Position numbers and translations under genes: made by a program. Below are positions 57,112 through 64,000 of a DNA stretch of 64,000 nt, piece after piece; the stretch's first letter is position 1, and every line of letters starts with the position of its first letter. The DNA comes from Variovorax sp. Root473 (lineage in GTDB: Bacteria > Pseudomonadota > Gammaproteobacteria > Burkholderiales > Burkholderiaceae_C). The notes beneath the pieces are model-generated. The model was given only the letters and a program-made list of their open reading frames with translations. It was not told where the DNA came from and ran no database searches. The DNA lies in assembly GCF_001426505.1 (NCBI RefSeq), contig NZ_LMEV01000017.1, forward strand, positions 908,739 to 972,738. The letters are read 5' to 3'.

Positions 57112-58656
57112 ATGCAAGAACTGATCGAACAACTCGAAAAGAAGCGCGCCCAGGCGCGACTCGGCGGCGGGCAGAAGCGCATCGATGCGCAGCACGCCAA
57201 GGGCAAGCTCACGGCGCGCGAGCGCATCGAGCTGCTGCTCGACGACGGCACGTTTGAAGAATGGGACATGTTCGTCGAGCACCGCTCGGTCGACTTCGGC
57301 ATGGCCGAGCAGAAGATCCCCGGCGACGGCGTGGTCACGGGCTACGGCATGATCAACGGCCGCCTCGTGTTCGTGTTCAGCCAGGACTTCACGGTCTTCG
57401 GCGGCGCGCTCAGCGAAGCCCACGCCGAGAAGATCTGCAAGGTGATGGACCAGGCCATGAAGGTCGGCGCACCGGTCATCGGCCTGAACGATTCGGGCGG
57501 CGCCCGCATCCAGGAAGGCGTGGCGTCGCTGGGCGGCTATGCCGACGTGTTCCAGCGCAACGTGATGGCCTCGGGCGTGGTGCCGCAGATCAGCATGATC
57601 ATGGGCCCGTGCGCTGGCGGCGCCGTGTATTCGCCCGCGATGACCGACTTCATCTTCATGGTGAAGGACAGCAGCTACATGTTCGTCACCGGCCCCGAGG
57701 TGGTGAAGACCGTGACGCACGAGAGCGTGACGGCCGAAGAACTCGGCGGCGCCATCACCCACACCACGCGCAGCGGCGTGGCCGACATGGCGTTCGAGAA
57801 CGACGTCGAGGCGCTGATGATGCTGCGCCGCCTGTACAACTACCTGCCGCTGAACAACCGCGAGAAGCCGCCGGTGCGCCTGGGCAACGACGGCCAGGGC
57901 GACCCGGCCGACCGGCCCGACTACTCGCTGGACACGCTGGTGCCGGACAACCCGAACAAGCCCTACGACATCAAGGAACTGATCCTGAAAGTGGTGGACG
58001 ACGGCGATTTCTTCGAGCTGCAGCCCGACTACGCGAAGAACATCGTGATCGGCTTCGCGCGCATGGAAGGCCAGACCATCGGCATCGTGGCCAACCAGCC
58101 GCTGGTGCTGGCAGGCTGCCTGGACATCAAGAGCAGCATCAAGGCCGCGCGCTTCGTGCGCTTTTGCGATGCGTTCAACATTCCCGTCGTCACCTTCGTC
58201 GACGTGCCCGGCTTCATGCCCGGCACCGGCCAGGAGTACGGCGGCATCATCAAGCACGGTGCCAAGCTGCTGTACGCGTATGCGGAGTGCACGGTGCCCA
58301 AGATCACCGTCATCACGCGCAAGGCCTACGGCGGCGCGTACGACGTGATGGCCTCCAAGCACCTGCGCGGCGACGTCAACCTGGCCTGGCCGCGTGCCGA
58401 GATCGCGGTGATGGGCGCCAAGGGCGCGGTGGAGATCATCTTCCGCGAAGACAAGAACGACCCCGAGAAGCTCGCCGCCCGCGAGGCCGAATACAAGGCC
58501 CGCTTCGCGAACCCGTACGTGGCGGGCGCGCGCGGCTACATCGACGACGTGATCCTGCCGCACGAGACGCGCAAGCGCATCTGCCGCTCGCTCGTGATGC
58601 TGCGCGAGAAGAAGCTCGAGAACCCGTGGCGCAAGCACGGCAACATCCCCCTGTGA
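57112..58656 (+). CDS. pccB: propionyl-CoA carboxylase beta subunit (carboxyltransferase)
   Basis: The subunit moves CO2 from biotin to propionyl-CoA to make (S)-methylmalonyl-CoA. The product has 514 residues, full length. Markers are GHTAREAR-like [13 protein letters not shown] at the start, the acyl-CoA pocket [19 protein letters not shown] (shortened to [12 protein letters not shown]), [12 protein letters not shown] and [31 protein letters not shown] (cited by [17 protein letters not shown]). The gene is 57 bp behind meaB and 17 bp before pccA. Confidence 0.95.
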   Translation: MQELIEQLEKKRAQARLGGGQKRIDAQHAKGKLTARERIELLLDDGTFEEWDMFVEHRSVDFGMAEQKIPGDGVVTGYGMINGRLVFVFSQDFTVFGGALSEAHAEKICKVMDQAMKVGAPVIGLNDSGGARIQEGVASLGGYADVFQRNVMASGVVPQISMIMGPCAGGAVYSPAMTDFIFMVKDSSYMFVTGPEVVKTVTHESVTAEELGGAITHTTRSGVADMAFENDVEALMMLRRLYNYLPLNNREKPPVRLGNDGQGDPADRPDYSLDTLVPDNPNKPYDIKELILKVVDDGDFFELQPDYAKNIVIGFARMEGQTIGIVANQPLVLAGCLDIKSSIKAARFVRFCDAFNIPVVTFVDVPGFMPGTGQEYGGIIKHGAKLLYAYAECTVPKITVITRKAYGGAYDVMASKHLRGDVNLAWPRAEIAVMGAKGAVEIIFREDKNDPEKLAAREAEYKARFANPYVAGARGYIDDVILPHETRKRICRSLVMLREKKLENPWRKHGNIPL

Positions 58657-58673
58657 GCGCGGAGAAGAAGAAC

Positions 58674-60721
<2,048 letters not shown>

Positions 60722-60722
<1 letters not shown>

Positions 60723-61756
60723 TGGGTGCCAACGACCTGCAACAGGCGATCACGCTGCGTCGCCCGGCCAAGGCCGTGGCAACGCCCCAGGGCCCCTGGT
60801 CCGTCGAGGCAATCCAGGCGCTGTTCGACAAGCCCTTCATGGAACTGCTGTTCGAGGCGCAGACCGTGCACCGCCGGCATTTCCCCGAAGGCGACATCGA
60901 GCTGGCCACGCTGCTGTCGGTGAAGACCGGCGGCTGCCCCGAGAACTGTGGCTACTGTCCGCAGTCGGCCGAGTTCGACACCGGCGTGAAGGCGCAAAAG
61001 CTCATGGAGGTCGACGAGGTGGTGCGCGCCGCGCAGGCCGCCAAGGACGCCGGCGCCACGCGCTTTTGCATGGGCGCCGCCTGGCGCGCGCCCAAGGACC
61101 GCGACGTCGAGAAGGTGGCGGTGCTGGTCGAGGCCGTGAAGGGGCTGGGCCTGCAGACCTGCGCCACGCTGGGCATGCTGGAGCCGCACCACGCGCAGCA
61201 GCTCAAGGCCGCGGGCCTGGACTACTACAACCACAACCTGGACACCGCGCCCGAGTACTACACCGACGTGGTCGACACGCGCACCTACCAGGACCGCCTG
61301 GACACGCTGGCGGCCGTGCGCGGCGCCGGCATCAGCGTGTGCTGCGGCGGCATCGTGGGCATGGGCGAGCAGCCGGTGCACCGCGCCGGGCTGATCGCGC
61401 AGCTCGCCAACATGGACCCGTACCCGGAGTCGGTGCCGATCAACAGCCTGGTGCGCGTGCCCGGCACGCCGCTGGCCGACTCGGAGCCGGTCGACCCCTT
61501 CGACTTCGTGCGCATGATCGCGGTGGCGCGCATCACCATGCCGACCGCGCGCGTGCGCCTGTCGGCTGGCCGCCAGCAGATGGGCGAGGCGGTGCAGGCC
61601 CTGTGTTTCATGGCCGGCGCCAACTCGATCTTCTACGGAGACAAGCTGCTGGTCACCGGCAACCCCGACGTCGATGCCGACGTGCAGCTGCTGCGCAAGC
61701 TCGGCCTGCGCTCGCACCGCACGCAGGAGCAGGCAGAAGAAGGCGGCTGCGCATGA
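60722..61756 (+). CDS. bioB: biotin synthase
   Basis: BioB inserts sulfur into dethiobiotin by radical SAM chemistry. The product has 344 residues. The radical-SAM cluster Cys72, Cys76 and Cys79 ([12 protein letters not shown]) is intact, followed by [11 protein letters not shown] and the [13 protein letters not shown] segment, with a late [10 protein letters not shown] around the second iron-sulfur cluster. It is not next to bioA/F/D but embedded in the propionyl-CoA operon, overlapping pccA by one base and the VOC gene by four. Confidence 0.96.
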
Positions 61757-62238
61757 CCACGCCGCGTCCCTTCAAGGTGCTGGGCATCCAGCAGATCGCC
61801 ATCGGCGGCCCCGACAAGCTGCGGTTGCAGAAGCTGTGGGTCGACATGCTGGGGCTCGAGGTCACGGGCACGTTCCGCAGCGAGCGCGAGAACGTCGACG
61901 AGGACATCTGTTCGATGGGCAGCGGCCCGTTCAAGGTCGAGGTCGACCTGATGCAGCCGCTGGATCCCGAGAAGAAGCCGGCGGTGCACACCACGCCGCT
62001 GAACCACGTCGGCCTGTGGATCGACGACCTGCCGAAGGCGGTCGAATGGCTCACGGCGCAGGGCGTGCGTTTTGCGCCGGGCGGCATCCGCAAGGGCGCG
62101 GCCGGTTTCGACATCTGCTTTTTGCACCCCAAGGCCAACGACGAGTTTCCGATCTCGGGCGAGGGCGTGCTGGTCGAGATGGTGCAGGCGCCGCCCGAAG
62201 TGGTGACGGCCTTCAACGCGCTCGCCGCTACGCGCTGA
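61753..62238 (+). CDS. VOC-family protein, probable methylmalonyl-CoA epimerase
   Basis: The product has 161 residues with a two-module glyoxalase/VOC fold. The metal-ligand pieces are [38 protein letters not shown] and the late GVLVEMVQ, the last two close to the epimerase pattern AFLHPKSTGGVLIELVE in type. Position is decisive: carboxylase makes (S)-methylmalonyl-CoA and the mutase needs the (R) form, so an epimerase is expected here. A general glyoxalase-like role remains possible. The end overlaps the convergent Lrp gene by 11 bases. Confidence 0.7.
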   Translation: MTTPRPFKVLGIQQIAIGGPDKLRLQKLWVDMLGLEVTGTFRSERENVDEDICSMGSGPFKVEVDLMQPLDPEKKPAVHTTPLNHVGLWIDDLPKAVEWLTAQGVRFAPGGIRKGAAGFDICFLHPKANDEFPISGEGVLVEMVQAPPEVVTAFNALAATR

Positions 62239-62725
62239 GCGATTTGCGCGCCGGCGGCTTCACGTCGGCGCGTTGCGGCGGCAGCATCGGCTGGTGCTCG
62301 CGCGCCGGGTTCAGGATGATCGAGGTCGCGGTCTCGGTCAGGATGCAGAACTTGGCGAGCACCGCATCCAGGTGCGGCACGTCGATCACCGCGATCTCGA
62401 GGATCCAGCTGTCTTCGCCGGTCACGTTGTAGGCGTTGACGCATTCAGGCGTTTCCTGCACCAGCTTCACCACGAGGTCGTAGTCGGCCCGCCCGACGCG
62501 GATGATCCCGCGGATGCCGTAGCCCAGCCGCGTGAGGTTCACGGTGGCGCGGTAGCCGGTGATGACGCCGGCGGCTTCCAGCTTCTTCACGCGCTCGGTC
62601 ACGGCCGGCTGGCTCAGGTGCACGCGGCGGCCCAGCTCGGCCATGCTCAGGCGCGCATCGGCCTGCAGTTCGGCCAGGATGCGGGTGTCGTGGGCGTCCA
62701 GCGTGAGGGTCAAGGTGAGGTCCAT
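62228..62725 (-). CDS. Lrp/AsnC family regulator
   Basis: The product has 165 residues: helix-turn-helix ([20 protein letters not shown], then [18 protein letters not shown]) and RAM domain ([30 protein letters not shown]). It is divergent from the EamA transporter gene with 115 bp between, and an LysE-type gene lies beyond that; such regulators often switch on amino-acid exporters. It differs clearly from the Lrp gene at 43435. Convergent with the epimerase-like gene. Confidence 0.92.
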   Translation of the reverse strand: MDLTLTLTLDAHDTRILAELQADARLSMAELGRRVHLSQPAVTERVKKLEAAGVITGYRATVNLTRLGYGIRGIIRVGRADYDLVVKLVQETPECVNAYNVTGEDSWILEIAVIDVPHLDAVLAKFCILTETATSIILNPAREHQPMLPPQRADVKPPARKSLSA

Positions 62726-62840
62726 GGAAGTCCTTTAAATCGACGGTGCGATGCAAGCAGAACCATGAAATTCACATGGCTTGCGGGCAGGGGCTTTCAT
62801 ACCATGACGAGCACCACATACCAAGAAGAGACACCCCGTC

Positions 62841-63767
62841 ATGGCGACACTCGCATCGTCCGCACCACCTGTGCCACCCGCGCCTGCCTCCTCGCGCCCC
62901 CGGCTGACGCCGCTGCTGTGGCTGTGCCTGGCCGCCACCTGGGTGGTCTGGGGCTCGACCTACCTGGCCATCAAGTACGCGCTGATCAGTTTTCCGCCAT
63001 TCCTGCAGATGGGCTCGCGCTTCCTGGTCGCGGGCGTGCTGCTTGCGGCCTGGATGCGCTGGCGCGGCACGCCCTGGCCGACGCGCCTGCAGTGGCGCAA
63101 TGCGCTGGTCGTCGGCGCGCTCATGCTCGGCGGCGGCATGGGCGGCACGGCGCTGGCGGAGGTGTCGATCGGCTCGGGGCTGGTGGTCGCATTCATCGCC
63201 GTCATTCCGTTGCTGATCGCGCTCTTGAACCTGATCTGGGGCGTGAAGCCTGCGCGGCTGGAAGCGGCCGGCATCGCGCTGGGCCTGGCCGGCGTGCTGA
63301 TGCTCACGCAGGGCAGCGGCTTCAAGGCCTCGCCCGAGGGGCTGATCGCGATATGCGTGGCGTGCGTGTGCTGGTCGCTCGGCAGCGTGCTGAGCCAGCG
63401 CAGCCTGCCGCTGGCGCCCGGCGCGATGGGGTTCGCGAGCGAGATGCTGTGCGGCGGCGTGGTCCTGATGGTGCTCGCCGCGGTATCGGGCGAAACGATG
63501 GGCTGGCCGCCGCAGCCGGTGGCGCTAGGGGCGTGGGTCTACCTCGTGGTGTTCGGCTCGCTGATCGCCTTCAACGCCTACATGGTGCTGCTCGCGCAGG
63601 CGCCGGCCGGGCTGGCGGCGAGCTACACCTTCGTCAATCCGGTGATCGCGATGCTGCTGGGCGTGTGGATCGCCCACGAGACGGTCACGCGCTTCGAGTG
63701 GTACGCCGTGGGCGTGGTGCTGGCGGGCGTGCTGCTGTTGCTTTTCAAGCGCCGGCAGAAGGGCTGA
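62841..63767 (+). CDS. EamA/DMT-family transporter
   Basis: The product has 308 residues with ten hydrophobic helices in two repeated EamA halves, opening WVVWGSTYLAIKYALISFPP (the usual first-helix signature) and a second repeat with SYTFVNPVIAMLLGVWIAHE. Such proteins export amino acids or related metabolites from the cytosol. A Pro/Ala-rich tail of about 20 residues precedes the first helix. The adjacent Lrp regulator and an exporter gene on the other side support an amino-acid export role. The substrate is unknown. Confidence 0.92.
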   Translation: MATLASSAPPVPPAPASSRPRLTPLLWLCLAATWVVWGSTYLAIKYALISFPPFLQMGSRFLVAGVLLAAWMRWRGTPWPTRLQWRNALVVGALMLGGGMGGTALAEVSIGSGLVVAFIAVIPLLIALLNLIWGVKPARLEAAGIALGLAGVLMLTQGSGFKASPEGLIAICVACVCWSLGSVLSQRSLPLAPGAMGFASEMLCGGVVLMVLAAVSGETMGWPPQPVALGAWVYLVVFGSLIAFNAYMVLLAQAPAGLAASYTFVNPVIAMLLGVWIAHETVTRFEWYAVGVVLAGVLLLLFKRRQKG

Positions 63768-63779
63768 GTTCGATGGGGT

Positions 63780-64000
63780 TCAGGCCGGCCGGCGCCAGAA
63801 GGCGAGGGTGGCGGCCAGCAGCCACATGCCGGCCGCGCAGCTGCGGTTGAGTACCTTGAGGCCGCGGCGCGAGAGCCAGCGCACGGCCTGCGTGCCGGCG
63901 CCGGCATAGGCCAGCATCACGCAGGTGTCGAGCACGACGAAGATCGCGCCCAGCACCAGGTACTGCATGCCCTGCGGCTTGGCGGTGTCGATGAACTGCG
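63780..64000 (-). CDS. LysE/RhtB-family exporter, N-terminus outside window
   Basis: The visible C-terminal 73 residues contain QFIDTAKPQGMQYL, the mid-protein loop signature of LysE/RhtB exporters, then two hydrophobic helices and a short basic tail. These proteins export amino acids such as lysine, homoserine or threonine. The start lies beyond the right edge of the window. It is convergent with the EamA gene, 12 bp away. Confidence 0.82.
   Translation of the reverse strand, partial: QFIDTAKPQGMQYLVLGAIFVVLDTCVMLAYAGAGTQAVRWLSRRGLKVLNRSCAAGMWLLAATLAFWRRPA

Overview
The window looks like a piece of chromosome from a Comamonadaceae betaproteobacterium, most probably Variovorax or a close relative. 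I base this on the very GC-rich coding sequence, several Bug-type binding proteins, the class I PHA genes, the CreA/NUDIX/FAA-hydrolase neighbourhood, and a GC-rich hairpin repeat at 52440-52570 that I remember from Variovorax and Acidovorax intergenic regions. This is recognition from memory; no search was run. I see no prophage, IS element, CRISPR array, rRNA or tRNA. The genes look chromosomal and intact, except the two cut by the window edges (an NlpD-like lipoprotein on the left, a LysE-type exporter on the right).

Layout. 0-5 kb: envelope and housekeeping genes plus two enzymes (FAA hydrolase, zeta-class GST) that fit the gentisate pathway. 5-8.3 kb: phaC-phaA behind a recognisable promoter and closed by a strong terminator. 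8.3-8.9 kb: a gene-free stretch with two diverged copies of a module of about 120 bp. 8.9-15 kb: a LysR regulator divergent from a cassette of Bug protein, hydratase, CoA-transferase, citramalyl-CoA-type lyase and second Bug protein, which suggests uptake and breakdown of a C5 dicarboxylate such as mesaconate or itaconate. 15-21 kb: CinA, a DJ-1 protein, phaB, DctA and KatG. 21-23.8 kb: a CPA2 antiporter and two unknown small proteins.

23.8-31.9 kb is a cobalamin/cobalt locus: promoter, cobalamin riboswitch, a hairpin over a ribosome-binding site, a CbiM-like permease, CobW, CobN and ChlI/ChlD-like chelatase subunits. A tightly packed minus-strand group (RIO kinase, BtuF-like protein, GNAT, SET protein) ends nearby. 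35.7-48 kb is a mosaic of regulators and small enzymes: ankyrin protein, MocR regulator with epimerase and cupin, a secreted three-repeat protein, quinone reductase with LysR, Lrp with an acetolactate synthase, an unfamiliar secreted CxxCH/Cys-rich protein, and a lone response regulator. 48-52.5 kb has a PBP2, DusA and an IclR regulator.

53.3-62.2 kb is a complete propionyl-CoA to succinyl-CoA operon: methylmalonyl-CoA mutase, MeaB, propionyl-CoA carboxylase beta and alpha, and a likely epimerase, with biotin synthase embedded. A divergent GntR regulator and a perfect palindrome sit at its promoter. The mutase needs B12 and the carboxylase needs biotin, so this operon is functionally tied to the cobalamin locus and to its own bioB. 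The window ends with an Lrp regulator and two amino-acid-exporter-type transporters.

No gene system here is clearly unprecedented. The points most worth a second look are the riboswitch leader with its SD-led small ORF, the twin repeat after phaA, the split pha locus, and the 586-residue secreted Cys-rich protein.
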